From assembly GCA_946222285.1 (NCBI GenBank), contig CAMIIP010000021.1, forward strand, positions 1-26,918: DNA of 26,918 bases, written 5' to 3'. The notes under the pieces were generated by a model that had not been told where the DNA came from, did no database searches, and worked only from the letters and a program-made list of their open reading frames with translations. The stretch is from an uncultured Rothia sp. GTDB lineage: Bacteria; Actinomycetota; Actinomycetes; Actinomycetales; Micrococcaceae. Of the stretch, positions 8,876-15,578 are shown one piece after another. The translations under genes and the position numbers were made by a program. Positions within the stretch are counted from its first letter, which is position 1, and every line of letters starts with the position of its first letter.

Positions 8876-10219
8876 ATGAGTTTTACTCAAACACCGGGCG
8901 CTGTTCCTCCTACCGAGGGGCAGCGCCTTGTTATGCTCAGGCGCGGTAGTCTGAGCAGATGGATTAAGGAACACCCCAGAGCCACTAACTGGATATTGGC
9001 AGCGCTTAATGTTGTATTTCACCTATTATTTTTGATGATTATTGCGGCTTCATCGCCTGCTCCATCCTTGATCCATCTTCTGCTTATCGTGGTTTTCAAC
9101 GTTGTGTGGACAGCTCTTATCTTTTGGAGAAAAAGATGGGCGCTATCTCTGCTGTTGAGTAGCGTTTTATTGGATTTTATCTACTCTCTGCTGGTAGGTG
9201 CAGAAAATACCTACTCTCTTGCAGGATTTACTTCCTGGATATTTCTCTACACCGTTGCTGCTGAACTGACAATGCGTAAAACTATTATTGGTTTTGTCTC
9301 TATGAGTTTGCCGAGCATCGTAACGATGGGTTTTCTTTATCTCTCAAAACCGATAGCCACCGGCGGCGGCGATTCGATAACGCTAGAAGAAGATCCGATC
9401 GCAGTACTTACCCTGATGGGGTTTAGCATAGGTATGATGCTTGCAATAAGCCTCGTTATCGTTATGTTCGGGCGATTCACCCATAAAAATAATGAGTTCG
9501 ACCGCGAAGTCATTGAACGCTTTGACCAGACACAGGTGCTTGCTGCTGCCGAGGAACGCACGAGGATCGCCCGCGAAATGCACGACGTCGTCGCCCATTC
9601 TCTCACCGTCATGATTACGCTGGCAGACGGCGCACGAATCGTGGGAAAAAAGAACCCGCAGAGGGCAGAGGAAGTGCTCCTAGAACTTTCGAATACCGGG
9701 CGCTCTGCACTGGCAGATATACGCCGCACCCTCGGAGTACTACGCGATCCGAGTGCTCTGAATACGCCCTTGATTCCTGCTGAGGGTAAATCGACTGATG
9801 CGGTAGAAAACCTCCAAGAACTTACTGACTCTTTTGCTGCTACGGGAATGCCCGTTTCTTTTGAGCACCAGGGGCAGAATATTCCAGCCGATAATAATCT
9901 GCGATTGAGTCTCTATCGTATTGTTCAGGAGTCGCTCACAAACGCTTTGCGTTATGGCCGTAATGTTTCCATGGTCAAAGTAGAGTTACTGGTAGATTTA
10001 CCTCATCTGTGGATTAGCGTGGTGAATGATGGCAGTGCAGCACTTGAAACTTCTTCTTCAGACTTCAAAAATTTGGGTTCGGGTAAGGGCCTGACAGGTA
10101 TTCGCGAGCGAGCAGCTTTTTATGATGGTTCCGTTCAAGCTGGTCCTAATGATTGTGGCGGATGGACCACACGGGCTCACCTTATCTGGAAGTCAGAGCC
10201 TGCATCTGAGAAGAACTAA
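8876..10219 (+). CDS. Sensor histidine kinase, NarL/DesK type (HisKA_3)
   Basis: This is a 447-residue membrane sensor kinase. Four to six hydrophobic helices lie within residues 38-200, with no large extracellular domain. They are followed by a dimerization helix with the phospho-acceptor in EMHDVVAHSL (His236), then an HATPase domain with N-box E352/N356 and G-box GSGKGLTGIRER (402-412). Intramembrane-sensing kinases with such short loops often sit beside ABC exporters. The start is 3 bp after the permease stop with no clear ribosome-binding site, which suggests coupled translation. The partner regulator begins 37 bp downstream. Confidence 0.93.
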   Translation: MSFTQTPGAVPPTEGQRLVMLRRGSLSRWIKEHPRATNWILAALNVVFHLLFLMIIAASSPAPSLIHLLLIVVFNVVWTALIFWRKRWALSLLLSSVLLDFIYSLLVGAENTYSLAGFTSWIFLYTVAAELTMRKTIIGFVSMSLPSIVTMGFLYLSKPIATGGGDSITLEEDPIAVLTLMGFSIGMMLAISLVIVMFGRFTHKNNEFDREVIERFDQTQVLAAAEERTRIAREMHDVVAHSLTVMITLADGARIVGKKNPQRAEEVLLELSNTGRSALADIRRTLGVLRDPSALNTPLIPAEGKSTDAVENLQELTDSFAATGMPVSFEHQGQNIPADNNLRLSLYRIVQESLTNALRYGRNVSMVKVELLVDLPHLWISVVNDGSAALETSSSDFKNLGSGKGLTGIRERAAFYDGSVQAGPNDCGGWTTRAHLIWKSEPASEKN

Positions 10220-10256
10220 AGTAGTGAATAAACATCCTTTCAGAAAGGAAGCTGCT

Positions 10257-10967
10257 ATGTCTGGGCAGAGACCGCTTCGAGTGCTTTTGGTAGACGATCA
10301 GTCTTTGATTCGCATGGGATTCCGGCTGGTGTTAGAAGGCGCTGATATTGAGGTGGTGGGTGAGGCTGCCGATGGCGCGGAAGGTGTTGCACTCGCGCAA
10401 CAGATAAAACCTGATGTTGTATTGATGGACGTTCGTATGCCGGTTATGGATGGTATTGAAGCTACTCGTCAGATTACCGAGACTACCGATGCGCGGGTCA
10501 TTATTCTGACAACTTTTGATGTGGATGAGTATGCTTTTGCGGGACTGCGGGCTGGGGCAAGTGCTTTTATGTTGAAAGACGCGCGGCCGGAAGAGTTGAT
10601 TTATGCTGTTGAGGTGGTGAGGGCAGGGGAGTCGATTGTGGCTCCTAGAATGACCGCCCGGTTGGTAGAAGAGTTCGTCAATGGATCTCCGGCGGATAAA
10701 TATAACTCAAGGAACATATATAAAAAACAGCTGAGTATGCTGACTCCGCGCGAGAAAGATACGGTTCAAGCTATTGCTGAAGGTCTTTCAAATTCAGAGA
10801 TTGCAGAGAGATTTTTTGTTTCAGAGACGACGGTTAAAACGCATGTGCGTTCTATTCTCTCTAAATTGCATTTGAGGGACCGGGTTCAGGTTGTGGTCTT
10901 TGCCTATGAATCTGCGATGGTACAGCCTGGGCACCGTGAATCTTTTGGTTCGGGAGCGGAAAAATAA
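10257..10967 (+). CDS. Response regulator, NarL/LuxR family
   Basis: This is a 236-residue DNA-binding response regulator. The receiver domain has the acidic pair D13/D14, phospho-acceptor D58 (VVLMDVRMPVMDG), a switch threonine near 85-86 and Lys107. The LuxR-type helix-turn-helix spans about 160-222 (LTPREKD ... NSEIAERFFVSETTVKTHV). The ATG at 10257 is chosen because AAAGGA lies 7 nt upstream; the frame opens earlier, inside the kinase gene. It is the cognate partner of the preceding kinase and a plausible regulator of the whole 6867-12172 cluster. Confidence 0.93.
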   Translation: MSGQRPLRVLLVDDQSLIRMGFRLVLEGADIEVVGEAADGAEGVALAQQIKPDVVLMDVRMPVMDGIEATRQITETTDARVIILTTFDVDEYAFAGLRAGASAFMLKDARPEELIYAVEVVRAGESIVAPRMTARLVEEFVNGSPADKYNSRNIYKKQLSMLTPREKDTVQAIAEGLSNSEIAERFFVSETTVKTHVRSILSKLHLRDRVQVVVFAYESAMVQPGHRESFGSGAEK

Positions 10968-12172
10968 TGGTAGAGAAAGATCAAGGCCAACAGGAGCCCA
11001 CTCAGCCCCCGAAGAGAAATAGAAGAAAATTTACCGGTCAGCGAATACGGGAAAGTAGCCGCCGAATAACCATAGGTAGCCGTAAAGCAGCCGGCATTCT
11101 TACGCGTTCAGAGACTCGTGCCCTGAAAAAAAGACTCTTATGGGCAACGTTAGCTGTGGTTCTTTTGGGTGCTTTGATTACTTCAGTGGGAAACTATATT
11201 TTTGTGGCTCGTACCCCTGCCCAAGCGGTAGAAAAGCATCTTGGACAGATCGAAAGAGGGAGTTACTTTTGGGCAATAGATCGTTCTGCTTACGCTAATA
11301 ATTCGGTGGTTTTTCTAAAAAATTCAATCTACCGAAAGTCTCCTCATCGTGTGGAAAATTTTGCGGTGGAGAGTGTTTTTGAAACAGGAGACTCCGCGAC
11401 GGTTCATGTGCGCGTGCGGGTGGACGGAAAAGATGAAACGGTTGCTCTGGATCTCGTTAAAGATCATAAGGCCGGGATCATGAACGATACGTGGCGATTA
11501 GCAGAGCCAGAACAGAAGTTACTTTCTCTTCAGAACAGTTTCTTTGTAGATAAAATTTCTATCAATGGTTCCACGGTCAGACTGAGAGAATCTGATGCTC
11601 AGCGTAGCGAAACCGAGAAAAAAGAGATCCTCACCTGGGATGTAGCTTTACTTCCGGGTGGGTTTATTTTTGATATGCCTCAAGATTCCTATTATTCGAT
11701 GGTAGGTGGCCCCTACGAGGTAAACCTGGGACTTACTGATTCGGAGATAGATCCCCTGGAATTCAAGTTGCGCCCGTCAGAGCGTATGTGGAGCGAAACC
11801 AATCAAAAAATAGATGCCTGGGTGCAAAAATGTGTGGCATCTCGATCTCCCGTTACAGAAGGTTGCCCCGGTGGTTCTGAAACTTCTACAGAAGGCGTAA
11901 AAGATGTCCATTGGGAGCTCAAAGAGCGGCCGGTTATGTATCTGGAACAGGATAAAAACGCTGCCGATACCTGGTATGCCAGCAAATATAAGCCGGCTAA
12001 ATTTACCCTGACCTATACCAAGAACGACAAAAAAATTACCGAAAATATTTCGGTCGATATTGATGCCACGGTGGTTTCTTCAGGAAGTACCGCATCTATC
12101 GAAGTGAAGGCGGGTGAAGGAACTAAAAATTATGCTTCACCCTCTGCGAAAGCTACGGACAAGGCAAAATAA
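10967..12172 (+). CDS. Single-pass membrane protein with TcaA/NTF2-like extracellular region
   Basis: This is a 401-residue protein of no assigned function. A strongly basic cytoplasmic N-terminus (1-56) precedes one transmembrane helix (about 57-80). The rest is extracellular: an NTF2-like segment (TPAQAVEKHLGQIERGSYFWA, 83-103), a beta-rich repeat-like domain (LLPGGFIF), a conserved-looking Cys pair (CVASRSP/EGCPGG), and a further beta domain. This layout recalls TcaA-like envelope proteins, known in staphylococci for glycopeptide response, but that similarity is my reading rather than a search result. The ATG overlaps the response-regulator stop by one base, so it belongs to the signalling operon. 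It could be an accessory sensor or cell-wall protector. Confidence 0.75.
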   Translation: MVEKDQGQQEPTQPPKRNRRKFTGQRIRESSRRITIGSRKAAGILTRSETRALKKRLLWATLAVVLLGALITSVGNYIFVARTPAQAVEKHLGQIERGSYFWAIDRSAYANNSVVFLKNSIYRKSPHRVENFAVESVFETGDSATVHVRVRVDGKDETVALDLVKDHKAGIMNDTWRLAEPEQKLLSLQNSFFVDKISINGSTVRLRESDAQRSETEKKEILTWDVALLPGGFIFDMPQDSYYSMVGGPYEVNLGLTDSEIDPLEFKLRPSERMWSETNQKIDAWVQKCVASRSPVTEGCPGGSETSTEGVKDVHWELKERPVMYLEQDKNAADTWYASKYKPAKFTLTYTKNDKKITENISVDIDATVVSSGSTASIEVKAGEGTKNYASPSAKATDKAK

Positions 12173-12177
12173 TCTCA

Positions 12178-12206
12178 TTAGTTTTAACTGTTAAATACAA
12201 GATAAT
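12178..12206 (+). promoter_or_regulatory. Candidate promoter of the TM2 gene
   Basis: TTAGTT (12178-12183) is followed 17 nt later by GATAAT (12201-12206), five of six matches to the -10 consensus, 25 nt before the GTG start. The -35 match is weak. Confidence 0.3.
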
Positions 12207-12230
12207 TCCCTCGATAATTAGGAGATTCTA

Positions 12231-12590
12231 GTGGCTGAAAAACCCGAACACTTCACCCCGCAATATATCAATAATCAGCGTAATCCTTTCGCGCCCAGCT
12301 ACGGTTTGAATAACCAGCAACCTACCGTTGTGGTAAAGCAAAAGTCTTTGATTATTGCCTACATTCTCTGGTTTTTCTTAGGGCTTTTCGGTATCCATAA
12401 GTTCTATCTTCGCCAGCCCTTGATGGGGATCTTTTATCTTTTCCTTCACGGCATCGGCTGGCTGACCGCGCCTATTTTTATTGGCTATTTTTTCTTTGGT
12501 CTACTCGGTTTGTTGCTGCTCCTGGATATTTTCACTATGCCCATTCGGGTGGGGCTGATGAATTCTTTCGCAACCCGCCGCGTCTACTAA
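12231..12590 (+). CDS. TM2 domain-containing membrane protein
   Basis: This is a 119-residue protein with a polar Asn/Gln/Pro-rich N-terminus (1-35) and a TM2 domain. The first helix and signature run through YILWFFLGLFGIHKFYL, and two further hydrophobic segments follow. TM2 proteins are widespread small membrane proteins with no settled role. The start is GTG with AGGAG 5-6 nt upstream. It lies 58 bp after the TcaA-like gene with its own candidate promoter, so membership in the ABC operon is uncertain. A GC-rich hairpin follows the stop. Confidence 0.9.
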   Translation: MAEKPEHFTPQYINNQRNPFAPSYGLNNQQPTVVVKQKSLIIAYILWFFLGLFGIHKFYLRQPLMGIFYLFLHGIGWLTAPIFIGYFFFGLLGLLLLLDIFTMPIRVGLMNSFATRRVY

Positions 12591-12598
12591 ATTTTCTT

Positions 12599-12633
12599 GA
12601 CGACGCCGCGCGGCGAACTACTCGCACGTCGTC
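12599..12633 (+). repeat. GC-rich inverted repeat downstream of the TM2 gene
   Basis: GACGACG (12599-12605) pairs with CGTCGTC (12627-12633), and the 12-bp palindrome CGCCGCGCGGCG (12604-12615) overlaps the left arm. It starts 9 bp after the TM2 stop. There is no T-tract, so it may be a factor-dependent or hairpin-only terminator, or part of the upstream rpsF region. Confidence 0.4.
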
Positions 12634-12665
12634 GTTCTGGCAGACAGACGGGTGAACTTACATCC

Positions 12666-12754
12666 CTGTAGTTCGTGTGAGCTTGCGCTGAAGCGCTTCT
12701 AAACCCTGTAAATACAGTCCAGAATACTGTAAGGTTGCAAAGTCTGTGTAGAAT
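12666..12754 (+). promoter_or_regulatory. CTGTA repeat cluster and candidate rpsF promoter
   Basis: CTGTA or its complement occurs at 12666-12670, 12706-12710, 12713-12717 (reverse) and 12727-12731. Together they form the palindrome CTGTAAATACAG and the inverted repeat TACAGT-N7-ACTGTA. The last half-site sits where a -35 element would lie for the -10-like TAGAAT at 12749-12754. An operator overlapping the rpsF promoter is possible but unproven. Confidence 0.3.
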
Positions 12755-12787
12755 CGGCCAATCCCCGTGACCACACAAACCGAAATA

Positions 12788-12830
12788 TCTCCTGCTATGG
12801 AAATCCCATAGCCGTTTAGCCCAAAGGAGG
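12788..12830 (+). promoter_or_regulatory. Candidate S6:S18-type ribosomal protein leader of rpsF
   Basis: A 7-bp stem GCTATGG (12794-12800) / CCATAGC (12806-12812) with loop AAATC is capped below by TCTCCT (12788-12793), which pairs with AGGAGG (12825-12830). AGGAGG is the rpsF Shine-Dalgarno. The lower stem leaves an internal loop only on the 3' side, and it carries CCG (12812-12814). Known S6:S18 leaders have an asymmetric internal loop with a CCGR-type motif, and binding of the S6:S18 dimer there represses the operon. The fold is visible in the sequence; the assignment to that family is inference. Confidence 0.5.
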
Positions 12831-12839
12831 GGTTTAATC

Positions 12840-13145
12840 ATGCGTGAATACGAATTGATGGTTATCCTCAATCCCGAGGTAGAAGACAAGGCAATCGAGC
12901 CTACTCTTTCTAAGTTCCTCGAAATTGTAACCAAAGACAACGGCACCATTGAAAAGATGGACATCTGGGGTCGCCGTCGCCTGGCTTACGAAATCCAGAA
13001 GAAGACCGAAGGCATCTACGCCGTCGTTAACTTCAATTCCACTCCGGAAACCGCAGCAGAATTGGACCGCGTTCTTAACCTGAACGAATCCGTGATGCGT
13101 ACCAAGATCATCCGTCCGGAAGAACAGAAGATCTCCTCCAAGTAA
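12840..13145 (+). CDS. rpsF: 30S ribosomal protein S6
   Basis: This is a 101-residue ribosomal protein that binds S18 and the central domain of 16S rRNA. It begins with the family signature MREYELMVILNPEVED and carries WGRRRLAYEIQKKTEGIY in the middle. It is the first gene of rpsF-ssb-rpsR-rplI, the standard bacterial order. The AAAGGAGGGG ribosome-binding site is strong but can be hidden in the leader hairpin described at 12788-12830, which would allow feedback control. Confidence 0.98.
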   Translation: MREYELMVILNPEVEDKAIEPTLSKFLEIVTKDNGTIEKMDIWGRRRLAYEIQKKTEGIYAVVNFNSTPETAAELDRVLNLNESVMRTKIIRPEEQKISSK

Positions 13146-13181
13146 TTCTTTCGTGTAAGGGTGGCTCACCGTCTATCAAAA

Positions 13182-13210
13182 ATTGTGTAAATTTTTTGGT
13201 ATTGATATCT
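13182..13210 (+). promoter_or_regulatory. Candidate internal promoter before ssb
   Basis: In the AT-rich 130-bp gap between rpsF and ssb, TTGTGT is followed after about 17 nt by TATCTA. The spacing suits a housekeeping sigma factor, although the -10 match is only moderate. An extra promoter for ssb inside the ribosomal operon is common in bacteria. Positions are approximate. Confidence 0.3.
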
Positions 13211-13275
13211 AAAATGTCAGACCCCCGTGAAAGACTTTTTCTAAATTACTTGATTCACACGACTGGAGGCATCAA

Positions 13276-13932
13276 ATGGCTGGCGATACCGTCATTACAG
13301 TCGTCGGTAACCTTACCGGCGATCCCGAGCTCCGCTTTACCCCTAACGGTGCAGCGGTAGCTAACTTCACGATCGCATCCACCCCGCGCAATTTCGATCG
13401 CGCATCGGGTGAATGGAAAGAAGGCGAGACCCTCTTTCTTCGTGCATCAGTATGGCGTGAGGCTGCAGAAAACGTTGCAGAGACCCTGCGTAAGGGTATG
13501 CGCGTTATTGCACAGGGCCGTTTGAAGTCCCGTTCGTACGAGACTAAAGAGGGCGAACGCCGTACCTCAATGGAGCTTGAGATCGAAGAAATCGGTCCTT
13601 CGCTCCGTTTTGCATCCGCTAATGTAAACCGTAATCAGCGTTCCGGTGGAAATAACTTCTCCGGTCAGCAAGGTGGCGGCTTCAACAATGGCGGTGGCAA
13701 TAACTTTTCCGCAGGTAACCAGGGCGGCTATAGCAATGGCAACGCTGGTTCCCAACAGGGCGGTTATAGTGGCGGCAACGGTTATAACAACAATAATGGT
13801 GGCAACGCTGGCAACCCCCAGGGCGGTCAACAACAGCAGTCTTCGCCTGCACCGAGCGCAGATCCGTGGGGCGCACAGTCCGGCGGAAACTACGACTGGG
13901 GCGCGGCGTCTGAAGACGAACCACCATTCTAA
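13276..13932 (+). CDS. ssb: Single-stranded DNA-binding protein
   Basis: This is a 218-residue SSB. The N-terminal OB fold (about 1-110) begins MAGDTVITVVGNLTGDPELRF. A long Gly/Asn/Gln-rich linker (about 120-195) is built from GGN/GGY-like repeats. The acidic tip ends in DEPPF and recruits replication and repair proteins. Length and linker composition fit actinobacterial SSBs. TGGAGG precedes the ATG. The gene lies between rpsF and rpsR. The GC-biased linker produces long antisense open frames that are not genes. Confidence 0.97.
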   Translation: MAGDTVITVVGNLTGDPELRFTPNGAAVANFTIASTPRNFDRASGEWKEGETLFLRASVWREAAENVAETLRKGMRVIAQGRLKSRSYETKEGERRTSMELEIEEIGPSLRFASANVNRNQRSGGNNFSGQQGGGFNNGGGNNFSAGNQGGYSNGNAGSQQGGYSGGNGYNNNNGGNAGNPQGGQQQQSSPAPSADPWGAQSGGNYDWGAASEDEPPF

Positions 13933-13964
13933 ACCGATAACCCTCTGATAAAAATATCCACCAT

Positions 13965-13983
13965 CCCGCGGTATCTCCGCGGG
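13965..13983 (+). repeat. GC-rich hairpin between ssb and rpsR
   Basis: CCCGCGG (13965-13971) and CCGCGGG (13977-13983) form a perfect 7-bp stem with a TATCT loop, 21 nt before the rpsR ribosome-binding site. There is no T-tract. It may be a processing or partial-attenuation element that sets ssb to rpsR stoichiometry. Confidence 0.5.
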
Positions 13984-14010
13984 CTCCCAACAAAATAAAG
14001 GAGCACCACG

Positions 14011-14247
14011 ATGGCTAAGGCTGAAATCCGTAAGCCCAAACCAAAGCAGAACCCGCTCAAGGCTGCAGACGTAACCGAGATTGATTACAAGGACGTCGCA
14101 CTTCTGCGTAAGTTCATCTCCGATCGCGGCAAGATCCGCGCACGTCGTGTAACTGGCGTAACCGTGCAGGAACAGCGTAAGATCGCTCAGGCAATTAAGA
14201 ATGCCCGCGAAGTTGCTCTTCTGCCTTACTCCGGCGCTGGCCGCTAA
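14011..14247 (+). CDS. rpsR: 30S ribosomal protein S18
   Basis: This is a 78-residue ribosomal protein, the binding partner of S6 on the 30S platform. Family motifs include the DYKDVALLRKFISDRGKI region and RRVTGV near the centre, and it ends in a basic tail (ALLPYSGAGR). The ribosome-binding site is AAAGGAG. It is followed 19 bp later by rplI. Confidence 0.98.
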   Translation: MAKAEIRKPKPKQNPLKAADVTEIDYKDVALLRKFISDRGKIRARRVTGVTVQEQRKIAQAIKNAREVALLPYSGAGR

Positions 14248-14266
14248 AGAGAAGGAGATATAGAAC

Positions 14267-14716
14267 ATGGCTAAGATCATTCTGACTCAGGAAGTTTCCG
14301 GTCTGGGTGTTGCTGGCGACGTCGTTACTGTAAAGAACGGCTACGCACGTAACTACCTTCTACCCCGCGGCTTCGCAGTTGTTTGGACCACCGGTGGCGA
14401 ACGCCAGGTTGAGTCCATCCGCGCATCTCGTGCAGCACGTGCCCAGGCTACCCTTGAGGAAGCTCAGGCACAGGCAGCTAAGCTTGCAGACGCAACCGTA
14501 ACTGTTGCTCACAAGGCTGGTACTGAAGGTCGTCTCTTCGGTTCCGTTAAAGCAGAAACTATTGCTGATGCAATTGAAGCTGCTGGTCTCGGTTCCGTAG
14601 ACAAGCGTTCCATCCACCTTGGTAGCGCAATTAAGTCAACCGGTACCCACAGCGTTTCCGTGCGTTTGCACGACGACGTTGTAGCCAACGTTGAACTGGA
14701 CGTTGTAGCTGCATAA
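14267..14716 (+). CDS. rplI: 50S ribosomal protein L9
   Basis: This is a 149-residue ribosomal protein. The N-terminal domain starts MAKIILTQEVSGLGVAGDVV and has the signature GYARNYLLPRGFA. A long connecting helix (Ala/Gln/Arg-rich, about 45-75) and a C-terminal rRNA-binding domain follow. AGAAGGAG precedes the ATG. It is the last gene of the ribosomal operon and is followed by a strong hairpin terminator. dnaB, often immediately downstream in other bacteria, is 3.3 kb away here. Confidence 0.98.
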   Translation: MAKIILTQEVSGLGVAGDVVTVKNGYARNYLLPRGFAVVWTTGGERQVESIRASRAARAQATLEEAQAQAAKLADATVTVAHKAGTEGRLFGSVKAETIADAIEAAGLGSVDKRSIHLGSAIKSTGTHSVSVRLHDDVVANVELDVVAA

Positions 14717-14739
14717 TTTGTAGCGCAGTAGCGTTTTTG

Positions 14740-14777
14740 AAAATGCCGTTTCTTCTCTATGAGGAAACGGCATTTTT
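14740..14777. terminator. Rho-independent terminator after rplI
   Basis: AAAATGCCGTTTC (14740-14752) pairs perfectly with GAAACGGCATTTT (14764-14776) around an 11-nt loop and ends in a T-run. The A-rich left arm could let it act in both directions. Confidence 0.9.
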
Positions 14778-14847
14778 GTATCTTTGGGTTTATGTGATCT
14801 CCATTTTTTTTACCGTCCTCTAAGGAAATAAAGGCATACTAGAAACC

Positions 14848-15192
14848 ATGCCCCAGTCATCAAAGAATATTGACGTTTCCCCTGCCCGTTCTGGCTGGAA
14901 GAGTTTGCGTTCAAGCACGCAGATGTTCTTGATAGCCTTGGGGATTCAACTTTTTGCTCTCATTGCCTCTGCAGTAGCTGTTTTTGGTACTTTATCGACT
15001 CCTGATGCAACGCTTCGTCTTTTTTTGTTTAGCGTAGTGCTGAGTATCGTTGCTTCTGCTCTCGTCATGCTTTTGTGCCTGGTGGGGCTTTTTCGCTACC
15101 GGAGAATGACGGTGTGGAATATTTTTTTGCTGGTATTTTCGCTGGCAACTAATCCGGTGCTTATTATTACTTTCGTAGCAACTGCACTCTAA
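14848..15192 (+). CDS. Small hypothetical membrane protein
   Basis: This is a 114-residue protein with no family that I recognise. A polar N-terminus of about 25 residues is followed by three hydrophobic segments, at about 27-47, 58-82 and 91-113. The charged loop RYRRM lies between the second and third, consistent with a three-helix membrane protein. AAAGG lies about 12 nt before the ATG, rather distant. It stands alone between the rplI terminator and the guanidine riboswitch region, so its context does not suggest a role. Confidence 0.65.
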   Translation: MPQSSKNIDVSPARSGWKSLRSSTQMFLIALGIQLFALIASAVAVFGTLSTPDATLRLFLFSVVLSIVASALVMLLCLVGLFRYRRMTVWNIFLLVFSLATNPVLIITFVATAL

Positions 15193-15407
15193 ATCATAGG
15201 TTTTGTACCTGTAGCCGGATCCAGCGATAGCAAGCGACCCTTCTTGCATAATATCCAGATGACTCCCAGGTTTCTTAAACTGTTAGCAAAGGTTTCTGGT
15301 GTTAACTAGTAATAGATGGTTCTGGAAATCCCTCTAGAGGAGTCCGAAGCTCTCTGAATAGCTGGTACGGAAAATGCTGAATTTCGTATTAAAATGTGTG
15401 TGTGATG
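15193..15407. other. Gap without a recognised gene
   Basis: No coding frame, tRNA or known RNA is recognisable in these 215 bases. They contain the 10-bp palindrome CCTCTAGAGG (15331-15340) and a -10-like TAAAAT (15390-15395) without a good -35. A transcript from that site would reach the terminator at 15408-15453 after about 50 nt. Confidence 0.4.
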
Positions 15408-15453
15408 AAAACTAGCGGTGAGATCAGTATGGGGGTCTTACCGCTAGTTTTTT
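15408..15453. terminator. Strong intrinsic terminator upstream of the guanidine riboswitch
   Basis: AAAACTAGCGGTGAGA (15408-15423) pairs with TCTTACCGCTAGTTTT (15436-15451), with one G-T wobble and a 12-nt loop, followed by a T-run. The stem is 16 bp. It ends the 14848 transcript or an unannotated short RNA, and insulates the riboswitch. Confidence 0.85.
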
Positions 15454-15454
15454 G

Positions 15455-15483
15455 TTTTCTTATCTGTTCGAGCTCGCTAAGGT
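15455..15483 (+). promoter_or_regulatory. Candidate promoter of the riboswitch-gdx unit
   Basis: TTTTCT (15455-15460), a 17-nt spacer holding the palindrome CGAGCTCG (15469-15476), and TAAGGT (15478-15483) would start transcription near 15490. That is just before the aptamer. The placement is apt but the -35 is weak. Confidence 0.35.
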
Positions 15484-15492
15484 AGAAGAAAA

Positions 15493-15541
15493 CCGGACGA
15501 TGTAAGCTGTACCCGGCGAGTTACCTCAAAAGTAAAGACGG
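15493..15541 (+). ncRNA. Guanidine-III riboswitch (ykkC-III)
   Basis: The sequence follows the compact guanidine-III aptamer. CCGGACGA (15493-15500) is followed by a variable hairpin and then TACCCGG (15510-15516). CCGG pairs with CCGG, and AAGACGG (15535-15541) closes the 3' pseudoknot part. I recognise the CCGGACGA ... GUACCCGG ... AAGACGG order from the known ykkC-III consensus. It lies 28 nt before the ribosome-binding site of an SMR guanidinium exporter, which is the expected target. Guanidine binding should turn on the exporter, probably at the level of translation. Confidence 0.88.
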
Positions 15542-15568
15542 CTTGAAATAACTATTGTTTTTCGAGTT

Positions 15569-15573
15569 GGAGG
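15569..15573 (+). promoter_or_regulatory. Ribosome-binding site deciding the gdx start
   Basis: GGAGG lies 5 nt before the GTG at 15579 and overrides the TTG opening of the same frame at 15555. It is the likely target of riboswitch control. Confidence 0.7.
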
Positions 15574-15578
15574 TACGC

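Noticed and set aside
13567..14280. Long minus-strand open frames opposite ssb
   Set aside because: They come from the GGN-type repeats of the SSB linker and ignore gene boundaries; they have no start signals and low-complexity translations.
15330..15375. Guanidine-I type motif (ACGG near 15367) upstream of the terminator
   Set aside because: The other conserved elements of that class are missing, while the guanidine-III pattern lies intact at 15493-15541.
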